Assembly (NCBI RefSeq): GCF_029227915.1
Contig: NC_079883.1
Coordinates: 31,560,001 to 31,624,000, forward strand
From: Hydractinia symbiolongicarpus
Lineage: Eukaryota; Cnidaria; Hydrozoa; Anthoathecata; Hydractiniidae
Length of the DNA: 64,000 nucleotides
Direction of reading: 5' to 3'
Of this stretch, positions 12,147-21,167 are shown in pieces; within the stretch, counting starts at the first letter, position 1, and each line of letters begins with the position of its first letter. The translations under genes and the position numbers were made by a program. The notes beneath the pieces were generated by a model. It was not told where the DNA came from, did no database searches, and saw only the letters and a list, made by a program, of their open reading frames with translations.

Positions 12147-13813
12147 TTCGTTTGCCGGCGATTAAACCACTTTTATTCAGCGTCTCATCAAAAATGAAAA
12201 CATTTTTGAAAACTACAAGTCTCATGCGTTTTAGTGGTAAAAAAAAAAATTAAAAATCTTTCGGGAAATGAGTTTACTCCCTGGGTACTTTCTTAGTATA
12301 CATTCGACTATACGGGCCAAGCCCGGGATTTACGGCAAATCGTGGGATTTCATTTGCCGGCGATTAAACCTCTTTCATTAAGCGTCTCATCAAAAATGAA
12401 CACATTTTTGAAAACGGCAAGTCTCATGCGTTTTAGTGGTGAAAAGATAATTTAAAAAATCGTTTTGGAAATGAGTTTACTCACAGGGTACTTTCTTTGT
12501 ATACATTTGACTTTTCGGGCCAAGCCTGGGATTTACGGGAAATCGCGGGGCTTCGTTTGCCGGCGATTAAACCTCTTTCATTAAGCGTCTCATCAAAAAT
12601 GAAAACATTTTTTAAAAACTACAAGTCTCATGGGCTTTAGTGGTGAAATAATAATTTAAAAAATCGTTCGGGAAATGAGTTTACACCCTGGGTACTTTCT
12701 TTGTATACTTTTGACTATACGAGCCGAGTCCGGGATTTACGGGAAATCGCTGGTTTTCCTTTGCCGGCGATTAAACTTCTTTTGTTCAGCGTCTGATCAA
12801 AAATGAAAACATTTTTGAAAACTACAAGTCTCAAGCGTTTTAGTGGTGAAAGAAAAATTTAAAAAATCGTTCGGGAAATGAGTTTATTCCCTGGGTACTT
12901 TCTTTGTATACATTCGACTATACGGGCCAACCCTGGGATTTACGGGAAATCGCGGGATTTCGTTTGCCGGCGATTAAACCTCTTTCATTAAGCGTCTCGT
13001 CAAAAATGAAAACATTTTTGAAAACTGCAAATCTCATGCGTTTTAGTGGTGAAAAGATAATTTAAAAAATCGTTTTGGAAATGAGTTTACTCCCTGGGTA
13101 CTTTCTTAGTATATATTCGACTATACGGGCCAAGCCCGGGATTTACGGGAAATCGCGGGTTTTCGTTTGCCGGCGATTAAACCACTTTTATTCAGCGTCT
13201 CATCAAAAATGAAAACATTTTTGAAAACTACAAGTCTCATGCGTTTTAGTGGTAAAAAAAAAAAATTAAAAATCTTTCGGGAAATGAGTTTACTCCCTGG
13301 GTACTTTCTTAGTATACATTCGACTATACGGGCCAAGCCCGGGATTTACGGCGAATCGTGGGATTTCGTTTGCCGGCGATTAAACCTCTTTCATTAAGCG
13401 TCTCATCAAAAATGAAAACAATTTTGAAAACGGCAAGTCTCATGCGTTTTAGTGGTGAAAAGATAATTTAAAAAATCGTTTTGGAAATGAGTTTACTCAC
13501 AGGGTACTTTCTTTGTATACATTTGACTTTTCGGGCCAAGCCCGGGATTTACGGAAAATCGCGGGGCTTCGTTTGCCGGCGATTAAACCTATTTCATTAA
13601 GCGTCTCATCAAAAATGAAAACATTTTTGAAAACTACTAGTGTCATGCGTTTTAGTGGTGAAAAAATAGTTTAAAAAATCGTTCGGGAAATGAGTTTACT
13701 CCCTGGGTACTTTCTTTGTATACTTTTGACTATGCGGGCCGAGTCCGAGATTTACGGGAAATCGCAGGTTTTTGTTTGCCGGCGATTAAACTTGTTTTAT
13801 TAAGCGTCTCATC
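12125..13813 (+). repeat. Satellite segment between the two transposon copies
   Basis: About 8.3 monomers identical to 7374-9062, being the satellite part of the 4751-bp tandem duplication. It starts in mid-monomer at GATTTACGGG and ends at the 9-bp target site before the second transposon. Nothing else was seen in it. Confidence 0.95.
13805..13813. repeat. Target-site duplication, left copy
   Basis: CGTCTCATC directly precedes the transposon terminus CAACCTCG. The same nine bases follow the other terminus at 17709-17717. The uninterrupted monomer has this motif once, for example at 21159-21167 in the closest paralogous monomer, so it is a true target-site duplication of 9 bp. Confidence 0.93.
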
Positions 13814-13888
13814 CAACCTCGAACCCAGGGCCTGTAGCGTTTTTTGATATGAGGATGAAACGCGTACGAGGCCCTGGTACAACAGACT
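13814..13888 (+). repeat. 5' terminal inverted repeat (75 bp)
   Basis: It matches the reverse complement of 17634-17708 with no mismatch; the two sides part after CAACAGACT. Within the TIR the arms CCAGGGCCTGTAGCGTTT and AAACGCGTACGAGGCCCTGG pair almost fully, with two single-base bulges, so each transposon end is itself a long imperfect hairpin. The transposase is expected to bind here. Perfect TIR identity suggests that the insertion is not old. Confidence 0.95.
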
Positions 13889-14565
13889 TACTCAACCAAT
13901 GAGAATGCGTATACGGCTTTTTTAAATTATGCTAAAAAGATAATAAATGCAGAAGTATTTTTTGCAAGCACAGCATTTTATAGTAACAACAAATATGGCG
14001 ATGAGCATTACGCAGATTTTTTGGTAACTTGTTTATGAAGAATATATTTATTAATTCACGTTATTTTTGACTTTCCTTGCATCGTTACAAATTTATCGGT
14101 GCTGTTCAAAATTTTTAAACATTATTTTGGTTGTTTCACTGATGGGAAAATGGCAGCTGACAAGTCAAATGGAATGGTGCGATGAACATCTGTCCTGCTA
14201 ACGAAAGTAGCAGGTACTTCTCACCTTTTGTTGGGACACAATACTTATATTTTTAAAAAAACTGCAATTTAATTTTTGTTTTCACATGCTAAAAAGTAAA
14301 CAGAAACTTGGTATAGATGCAACTTTTTTAGTATGTATGCTGGCTAACTAGCTAGATACTGTTGGCTAGCTTGAAAATGCACAACAATGACAAGTAATCT
14401 TTTTTATGTCACAATTCAAGGGATATTATTTGACAATTTTTTGGGATAAGAATACTAGCTAGAGCATTAAAAAATATTTTAGGAAATAAAGTATAGCTAG
14501 CTGTATAAATAAAAGGAAATATATATATACAAAAAATAACAACTAATATAAATCTTTGTTTTTAG
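13889..14565. other. 5' subterminal region of the transposon
   Basis: AT-rich DNA between the TIR and the first recognisable exon. It contains CTAGCTAG-type palindromes at 14348-14355, 14364-14370, 14455-14462 and 14494-14501. A 59-codon open frame without ATG runs from 13859 to 14035 and passes a GTAACT donor-like site. A short ATG frame at 14182-14213 ends at a good donor (CAG/GTACTT) but joins the ZAD exon out of phase. The promoter and first exon of the plus-strand gene probably lie here but cannot be fixed. Confidence 0.5.
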
Positions 14566-14846
14566 GCAAAGGGAAAGAAAATATCACACCACATAAAGTT
14601 TATAGTGGATGTGATAAAGTGTGTAGACTGTGTGCTGAGACTGACTTAAAACGATTTAGTCAAATTTTTGGAAATATTGGAACATCAAAACAACTTCAAG
14701 AGAAAATACAAGGCACTGTGGGTATCACAATTGTGCAAACTGATAACATAAATGATATAATCTGTCGTAAATGTGAAAGAAAAATTGAAAACTTTGTACA
14801 ATTTAAGATTTTGTGTCGGAATGCACAGATAAGCTTTCGGAAAAAT

Positions 14847-14849
14847 TAA
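14847..14849 (+). other. Premature stop codon in the probable transposase
   Basis: TAA lies in frame after SFRKN, and the same frame continues as SVKRVISSPEQ up to a donor site and through the splice into the next exon. The frame and the splice phase agree across the stop, so a nonsense mutation explains it better than a gene end. The duplicate has the same stop at 10096-10098. Confidence 0.75.
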
Positions 14850-14907
14850 AGTGTGAAAAGGGTAATATCGTCACCAGAACAAAAATGTACCACAAAGAAA
14901 CTCAGAG

Positions 14908-15037
14908 GTAAAATATACATTCTTTCTTACCTATGTTTTAAAAATTACATATATCTTTTTTATATATACTATGCATATACATGTATACTTTTTTATATTT
15001 TATATATATTCTTCAAATTTACTATCTTGATTTATAG
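14908..15037 (+). other. Intron of the transposase gene (130 bp)
   Basis: Donor CAGAG/GTAAAA and acceptor TTTATAG/TGTCACC. The intron is very AT-rich. Removing it joins AG/A-G codon phases cleanly, giving KLRVSPKKQ in one frame. It is duplicated at 10157-10286. Confidence 0.75.
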
Positions 15038-15588
15038 TGTCACCAAAAAAACAACTGGTTTATGAAAAAGCAGGAAGCACATCACAGAATTCAACAGTGG
15101 AATATGATAAGTCTGTGTACCATAAAGACAGATTTGTATTTCAATCAAGACTATTAAGTGAAGATCAAGTTGACCATATCAATCAGAAAGTTAAATTAAG
15201 AATACCAAGTACAATCGCAAATATCTCATCTCTCATACCCAGCATTTACTTCTCACAAAAATGTATCATCACAGCATCTATTGAAAGAAAGTCAAAAGAA
15301 TTATGCAAGAAAAAGAATGGTAGTGTTTTATATGGGACATTATTTGAAGATATGAATAACTTTAGTATTGAGGCAATTTGGAATGAGTTGAAGGTATCTC
15401 AGCCATTTTTAATAGATGTATTTGCTGCTACATCTGGATTACAACTTAGCCCTGATAGATTGCCAGAAGTTGCAAAAGTCAAGTTTTGCTTCATATACTC
15501 TATCCTAATGAATATTAAATGGGAAAAGCTATCACTTTTTCAAAGACTTAACACAGTTTCACTAATAGAAGGCGGTGCAAGTAAAAAG

Positions 15589-15746
15589 GTAATCTTTTGT
15601 ATCTTTTTTAGCACTTTGGCAAAAATTTAGCATAGAGAAAATAACCAAATTTCACAAGTCCTAAAAATGATTTTCACTTATCAAACCTTTTCTAAAACTA
15701 GCAGAGTATAAATGTTATTAGGCCATCTACTCTTGTTTAGCTTCAG
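15589..15746 (+). other. Intron of the transposase gene (158 bp)
   Basis: Donor AAAAAG/GTAATC and acceptor CTTCAG/CAAAGG. Splicing is phase 0 and joins GGASKK to QRLHKLG. The frame has a stop inside the intron, which supports the splice. It is duplicated at 10838-10995. An alternative acceptor (CAAAG/GTTACA, 4 bp later) would shift the frame. Confidence 0.7.
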
Positions 15747-16263
15747 CAAAGGTTACACAAGCTTGGAGTAGCTCTATCATACACCTCCCGTTCATACCTG
15801 TTGAATTTGATTGGAGGACATTTTTGTGACAAAGCAGTTAATGCAGTCAAGGAAAACAAATCATTACGTGGTACTGGTGACAATTGGGATTTGCGAGTAT
15901 TAAAAGGCCACATGACCAAGGAACTTCAAAATGAAGATATCCATTTATTTGCCTCAAATCTTTACATTAATAGAGTAGATTTTAACCATTTGTCCAATGA
16001 TGCCCCAATTCGTAATTTAAATGATTGTAATCGTTGCGTTTTCCTGTTGAATAGGAATGATTTAACAAGGCTGAGAAATAATTTCATGGTTTTAGTTGTC
16101 AGAATTTGCTTTGAATACCTTCCGAAGTTCAAATTTTTGAAAAAGGTAATACTTAAACACATCCAACATGAATTTTCATATGAAATGGCAAAAAGTTCAG
16201 TTATCATCAGTTTACCAATTATTGATGCTAATAAGGTGAAATATGATGATTGTGTGAAAATCC

Positions 16264-16307
16264 TCAGAACATATGAAAATTGGATACATTTTTTCTGTTT
16301 GGATTAA
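16264..16307. other. Overlap of two convergent truncated genes, likely internal deletion scar
   Basis: The plus-strand gene stops at 16305-16307 and the minus-strand gene at 16264-16266, so their 3' coding ends overlap by about 44 bp. Family-like sequence ends on both sides in the same few dozen bases: NPNRKN on the minus strand and YDDCVKILRTYENW on the plus strand. The simplest reading is a deletion in the middle of a longer element, with its breakpoint near 16285-16295. Confidence 0.55.
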
Positions 16308-16462
16308 CAGATATTATTGTTGGGGTTTTCATTCCAAGTATATGTTTTATTTTAGCCAGTGTTTTTTCTGTTGCGGTAGCTGTAAGTGCGATAAAAGGTA
16401 CCTCTCTAAAAAAAGCTCGCATTGCTCCCAAGTTTTCAAATTCTTTGCGAAATTCTTTTCCC

Positions 16463-16772
16463 CTTAAAGATAAAGAAATATATATATATTTTAGGATTAA
16501 CATTTTGTTAGTTATATATAATAATTTTGTTAGTTATATATAATTTTATATCTGTTTTATATTATATATATACATTTTTGTTATTCAGTTGTTGTACAGA
16601 TATTCTTGTCTTTGTTATTTTATTAGCATTTTGCAATTAACATTACATTATTGCATATTTCCTTATTAGAGAAATTATTCTTGTATATATATACATATAC
16701 ATATATATATAATATTTAACTTTTTTAAAGTTGTAGCTATATATATACCTATATAAATAAAGTAGTACTTAC
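16463..16772 (-). other. Helicase intron with TA-rich tract (310 bp)
   Basis: On the minus strand it runs from donor GTAAGT to acceptor TTTAAG. It holds imperfect (TA)n stretches, for example near 16480-16495, 16565-16572 and 16684-16712. Splicing restores the RecQ sequence from motif II to motif III without a frame change. The copy at 11712-12021 is the same. Confidence 0.8.
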
Positions 16773-16815
16773 CAGGTGTCCAAGCAGTGAGCCTCATCAA
16801 TGACAAGCTTTGACA

Positions 16816-16822
16816 TTTTTTT
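16816..16822 (-). other. Frameshift in helicase at homopolymer
   Basis: A run of seven T on the plus strand (A7 in the gene). The upstream frame reads KIYQKNVKACH and then stops. The +1 alternative reads MSKLVIDEAHCLDTW and continues through the splice. One lost A explains both. The same run is in the first copy at 12065-12071, so it predates the duplication or is a shared sequencing error. Confidence 0.75.
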
Positions 16823-17300
16823 GATAAATTTTCGTTTTCATCAAAGTTCTTCCTCTCTCACTCAATATAGCCTCTGGATGGCAAAATAGGAAGTCACAAT
16901 GACCATCCAATACAAATGATGGTAAGACATCTTCTGTTTTATCACTCAGACAGATATCCTCAAACAACGTCTGTACAGCATTCTCCTCAAAATTTAAGTC
17001 ACGTAGGATGTAGCAAGTCATTCCTACTTTTTTCAGAAAATTCACTTGATCTTCCATAATTGCGTTTAAACAAGTGATTACAATGACAATTGAAGATTTT
17101 TCGTCTTTGTTTCTCATGACATCTGGTAACAGTTGAAAAATTAAAGATTTCCCATATCCTGTTGAAAACACCCCAATGACATCCTGTCCTCTTACTATGG
17201 ACTCCAAGCACTTGACTTGTTTGGGTTTAAAGGTAAGGTCAGGAAAATTTCGACACTCCAGAGATCTTTGAATTTTCTCCAAAATGGCGAAGGGTTCCAT

Positions 17301-17633
17301 CGCATCATCTGTTATTTTTGACGTAGATGTAAAATTTAGAAATTCTATTCTATAATATTTAAAATAAGAATAATAATAAACATTTAAAGTGGCTATCCCA
17401 GAAAATCACAAAAACCTATAGTTAGTGGATTGTTTCCACTATACAATACTATATGTATCATACACCACAAAATGACTAGAAAGCCATTAAGGGTTGTATT
17501 TACTCTGTAATTTTACAGTGTAGCTATAGGTAGCGCTGGCTAAAGTACCCTCCCGCCACTAGAACACCATCTTCGATCGAAAACGTCACGCATACATTAC
17601 GTTTCACTGCATGCTTAATTTTGGGCGAATTTC
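17301..17633. other. 3' subterminal region of the transposon, likely helicase promoter side
   Basis: This is 333 bp between the helicase start codon and the 3' TIR. No open frame was seen. It should hold the promoter and 5' leader of the minus-strand helicase. It contains the palindrome TTCGATCGAA near 17574 and a GC-richer stretch next to the TIR (about 17530-17600). Confidence 0.5.
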
Positions 17634-17708
17634 AGTCTGTTGTACCAGGGCCTCGTACGCGTTTCATCCTCATATCAAAAAACGCTACAGGCCCTGGGTT
17701 CGAGGTTG
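17634..17708 (-). repeat. 3' terminal inverted repeat (75 bp)
   Basis: Exact reverse complement of 13814-13888, ending TTCGAGGTTG. It holds the same internal hairpin arms. It is absent from the first, truncated copy. Confidence 0.95.
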
Positions 17709-17717
17709 CGTCTCATC
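17709..17717. repeat. Target-site duplication, right copy
   Basis: CGTCTCATC follows the 3' terminus and continues as the rest of the interrupted satellite monomer (AAAAATGAAAACATT). It matches 13805-13813. Confidence 0.93.
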
Positions 17718-18639
17718 AAAAATGAAAACATTTTTGAAAACTACAAGTCTCATGCGCTTTAGTGGTGAAAAAATAAATTAAAAAATCGTTCGGGAAATGA
17801 GTTTACTCCCTGGGTACTTTCTTTGTATACTTTTGACTATACCGGCCGAGTCCGGGATTTACGGGAAATCGCGGGTTTTCGTTTGCCGGCGATTAAACTT
17901 CTTTTATTCAGCGTCTCATCAAAAATGAAAACATTTTTGAAAACTACAAGTCTCATGCGTTTTAGTGGTGAAAAAATAAATTAAAAAAACGTTCGGGAAA
18001 TGAGTTTACTTCCTGGGTACTTTCTTTGTATACCTTTGACTATACGGGCCAAGTCCGGGATTTACGGGAAATCGCGGGTTTTCGTTTGCCGGCGATTAAA
18101 CTTCTTTTATTCAGCGTCTCATAAAAAATGAAAACATTTTTGAAAACTACAAGTCTTATGCGTTTTAGTGGTGAAAAGATAATTTAAAAAATCGTTTTGG
18201 AAATGAGTTTACTCACAGGGTACTTTCTTTGTATACATTCGACTATACGGGCCAAGCCCGGGATTTACGGGAAATCGCGGGTTTTCGTTTGCCGGCGATT
18301 AAACCACTTTTATTCAGCGTCTCATCAAAAATGAAAACAGTTTTGAAAACTACCAGTCTCATGCGTTTTAGTGGTGAAAAAATAAATTAAAAAATCGTTC
18401 GGGAAATGAGTTTACTCACAGGGTACTTTCTTTGTATACATTCGACTATACGGGCAAAGCCCGGGATTTACGGGAAATCGCGGGTTTTCGTTTGCCGGCG
18501 ATTAAACCTCTTTCATTAAGCGTCTCATCAAAAATGAAAACATTTTTGAAAACTACAAGTCTCATGCGTTTTAGTGGTGAAAAAATAAATTAAAAAATCG
18601 TTCGGGAAATGAGTTTACTCACAGGGTACTTTCTTTGTA

Positions 18640-21167
18640 TACATTCGACTATACGGGCAAAGCCCGGGATTTACGGGAAATCGCGGGTTTTCGTTTGCCG
18701 GCGATTAAACCTCTTTCATTAAGCGTCTCATCAAAAATGAAAACATTTTTAAAAACTACAAGTCTCATGGGCTTTAGTGGTGAAATAATAATTAAAAAAA
18801 TCGTTCGGGAAATGAGTTTACACCCTGGGTACTTTCTTTGTATACTTTTGACTATACGAGCCGAGTCCGGGATTTACGGAAAATCGCTGGTTTTCCTTTG
18901 CCGGCGATTAAACTTCTTTTGTTCAGCGTCTGATCAAAAATGAAAACATTTTTGAAAACTACAAGTCTCAAGCGTTTTAGTGGTGAAAGAAAAATTTAAA
19001 AAATCGTTCGGGAAATGAGTTTATTCCCTGGGTACTTTCTTTGTATACATTCGACTATACGGGCCAAGCCTGGGATTTACGGGAAATCGTGGGATTTCGT
19101 TTGCCGGCGATTAAACCTCTTTCATTAAGCGTCTCGTCAAAAATGAAAACATTTTTGAAAACTGCAAATCTCATGCGTTTTAGTGGTGAAAAGATAATTT
19201 AAAAAATCGTTTTGGAAATGAGTTTACTCACAGGGTACTTTCTTTGTATACATTCGACTATACGGGCCAAGCCCGGGATTTACGGGAAATCGCGGGTTTT
19301 CGTTTGCCGGCGATTAAACCACTTTTATTCAGCGTCTCATCAAAAATGAAAACATTTTTGAAAACTACAAGTCTCATGCGTTTTAGTGGTAAAAAAAAAA
19401 ATTTAAAAATCTTTCGGGAAATGAGTTTACTCCCTGGGTACTTTCTTAGTATACATTCGACTATACGGGCCAAGCCCGGGATTTACGGCAAATCGTGGGA
19501 TTTCATTTGCCGGCGATTAAACCTCTTTCATTAAGCGTCTCATCAAAAATGAAAACATTTTTGAAAACGGCAAGTCTCATGCGTTTTAGTGGTGAAAAGA
19601 TAATTTAAAAAATCGTTTTGGAAATGAGTTTACTCACAGGGTACTTTCTTTGTATACATTTGACTTTTCGGGCCAAGCCCGGGATTTACGGGAAATCGCA
19701 GGGCTTCGTTTGCCGGCGATTAAACCTCTTTCATTAAGCGTCTCATCAAAAATGAAAACATTTTTTAAAAACTACAAGTCTCATGGGCTTTAGTGGTGAA
19801 ATAATAATTTAAAAAATCGTTCGGGAAATGAGTTTACACCCTGGGTACTTTCTTTGTGTACTTTTGACTATACGAGCCGAGTCCGGGATTTACGGGAAAT
19901 CGCTGGTTTTCCTTTGCCGGCGATTAAACTTCTTTTGTTCAGCGTCTGATCAAAAATGAAAACATTTTTGAAAACTACAAGTCTCAAGCGTTTTAGTGGT
20001 GAAAGAAAAATTTAAAAAATCGTTCGGGAAATGAGTTTATTCCCTGGGTACTTTCTTTGTATACATTCGACTATCCGGGCCAAGCCTGGGATTTACGGGA
20101 AATCGCGGGATTTCGTTTGCCGGCGATTAAACCTCTTTCATTAAGCGTCTCGTCAAAAATGAAAACATTTTTGAAAACTGCAAATCTCATGCGTTTTAGT
20201 GGTGAAAAGATAATTTAAAAAATCGTTTTGGAAATGAGTTTACTCACAGGGTACTTTCTTTGTATACATTCGACTATACGGGCCAAGCCCGGGATTTACG
20301 GGAAATCGCGGGTTTTCGTTTGCCGGCGATTAAACCACTTTTATTCAGCTTCTCATCAAAAATGAAAACATTTTTAAAAACTACAAGTCTCATGCGTTTT
20401 AGTGGTAAAAAAAAATTTAAAAATCTTTCGGGAAATGAGTGTACTCCCTGGGTACTTTCTTAGTATACATTCGACTATACGGGCCAAGCCCGGGATTTAC
20501 GGCAAATCGTGGGATTTCGTTTGCCGGCGATTAAACCTCTTTCATTAAGCGTCTCATCAAAAATGAAAACATTTTTGAAAACGGCAAGTCTCATGCGTTT
20601 TAGTGGTGAAAAGATAATTTAAAAAATCGTTTTGGAAATGAGTTTACTCACAGGGTACTTTCTTTGTATACATTTGACTTTTCGGGCCAAGCCCGGGATT
20701 TACGGAAAATCGCGGGGCTTCGTTTGCCGGCGATTAAACCTATTTCATTAAGCGTCTCATCAAAAATGAAAACATTTTTGAAAACTACTAGTCTCATGCG
20801 TTTTAGTGGTGAAAAAATAATTTAAAAAATCGTTCGGGAAATGAGTTTACTCCCTGGGTACTTTCTTTGTATACTTTTGACTATGCGGGCCGAGTCCGGG
20901 GTTTTCGAGAAATCGCGGGTTTTCGTTTGCCGGCGATTAAACTTCTTTTATTTAGCGTCTCATCTAAAATGAAAACATTTTTGAAAACTACAAGTCTCAT
21001 GCGTTTTAGTGGTAAAAAAAAAAATTAAAAAATCGTTAGGGAAATGAGTTTACTCCCTGGGTACTTTCTTTGTATACTTTTGACTATGCGGGCCGAGTCC
21101 GGGCTTTACGGGAAATCGCAGGTTTTTGTTTGCCGGCGATTAAACTTCTTTTATTAAGCGTCTCATC
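18640..21167 (+). repeat. Paralogous block of 6.73-9.06 kb, with unoccupied insertion site
   Basis: The order of subtypes from GGGCAAAGCC (18655; compare 6751) to CGCAGGTTTTTG (21117; compare 9012) repeats the block left of the transposon, with about one extra monomer. After removal of the transposon and its duplication, the spacing between the two blocks at the insertion site is about 3450 bp, i.e. 17 monomers. The motif CGTCTCATC at 21159-21167 is uninterrupted here. Confidence 0.8.

Larger units (their letters stand above)
14566..16307 (+). pseudogene. ZAD zinc finger plus DUF6589-like protein, probable transposase (broken)
   Basis: Exons are about 14566-14907, 15038-15588 and 15747-16307, with GT-AG introns of 130 and 158 bp that keep the frame. 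The first listed exon starts at a TTTTTAG acceptor, so an upstream exon with the start codon is missing from this annotation. It encodes a ZAD-like finger: CRLC at about 14622-14633 and CRKC at about 14763-14774, some 44 residues apart, the usual four-cysteine pattern of that protein-interaction domain. The later exons read LIEGGASKK, then (Q)RLHKLGVALSYTSRSYLL, GDNWD, HLFASNLYINRVDF and SNDAPI. This resembles DUF6589-type proteins found in animal and fungal mobile elements; I recall this from memory. An in-frame TAA at 14847-14849 interrupts the linker, with sensible sequence on both sides, and one base change would remove it. The total of about 485 codons is short for the family, and the C-terminus appears lost. 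Function as transposase is inferred from position between the TIRs. Confidence 0.72.
12125..16866 (+). repeat. Tandem segmental duplication, copy 2
   Basis: Second copy of the 4751-offset duplication. Unlike copy 1, the transposon continues past 16866 to its natural 3' end, so this copy keeps the original right-hand junction. The order therefore reads as satellite, 5' transposon part, filler, satellite, whole transposon. Confidence 0.9.
16264..17300 (-). pseudogene. RecQ-type SF2 DNA helicase, first RecA lobe only (broken)
   Basis: The first exon, 17300 down to 16773, starts MEPFAILEK. It has FKPKQ (motif 0, with the RecQ glutamine), STGYGKS (Walker A, residues 46-52), VIVITCLNAIMEDQV (motif Ia) and HPEAILSE (motif Ib). 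The DEAH box with VIDEAHCLDTW lies at 16787-16798 but in another frame, because a T7 run at 16816-16822 appears one base short. Donor CACCTG/GTAAGT at 16773/16772 and acceptor TTTAAG/GGGAAA at 16463/16462 splice W-GKEFRKEF in frame into the second exon, 16462-16264. That exon carries ALTATAT (motif III) and NPNRKN. Motifs IV-VI, the zinc-binding and the HRDC regions of RecQ proteins are absent. In a transposon such a helicase may help strand processing during transposition; this copy cannot. Confidence 0.88.
13814..17708 (+). mobile_element. Complete but inactive DNA transposon, ZAD/DUF6589-like plus RecQ-like helicase
   Basis: A 3895-bp element bounded by perfect 75-bp TIRs and a 9-bp target-site duplication in satellite DNA. 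It carries two convergent spliced genes: a plus-strand ZAD / DUF6589-like protein (probable transposase) and a minus-strand RecQ-type helicase lobe. TIRs, a long target-site duplication and an accessory SF2 helicase together recall the helicase-bearing Academ lineage (AcademH) as I remember it, but the superfamily is not proved because no catalytic triad was recognised. The element is not a Helitron: it has TIRs and a target-site duplication, and the helicase is RecQ-like and not Pif1-like. A nonsense codon, a frameshift and loss of both C-terminal halves make it non-autonomous. Confidence 0.92.

Noticed and set aside
13859-14035. 59-codon open frame in the transposon 5' region as a separate gene
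   Set aside because: It has no start codon, begins inside the TIR and has no recognisable motif. It was kept only as a note because a donor-like GTAACT lies near its end.
14182-14213. First exon of the transposase gene (MNICPANESS, ending at CAG/GTACTT)
   Set aside because: The donor looks good, but joining to the acceptor at 14565/14566 gives the wrong phase and an early stop. Other ATG frames nearby stop before the donor.
15962-16207. Minus-strand open frame of 81 codons inside the transposase exon, and plus-strand frames of 64 and 87 codons at 16273-16543
   Set aside because: They overlap exons with clear family sequence on the other strand and show no domain of their own; they are shadows. 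The same applies to the duplicates at 11211-11456 and 11522-11792.
16999-17211. Minus-strand open frame of 70 codons
   Set aside because: It lies within the helicase exon in another frame; the Walker A motif belongs to the overlapping longer frame.
13814-17708. Helitron, because a helicase is encoded
   Set aside because: The element has 75-bp TIRs and a 9-bp target-site duplication, and the helicase motifs (FKPKQ, DEAHC, ALTATAT) are RecQ-type, without a Rep nuclease.
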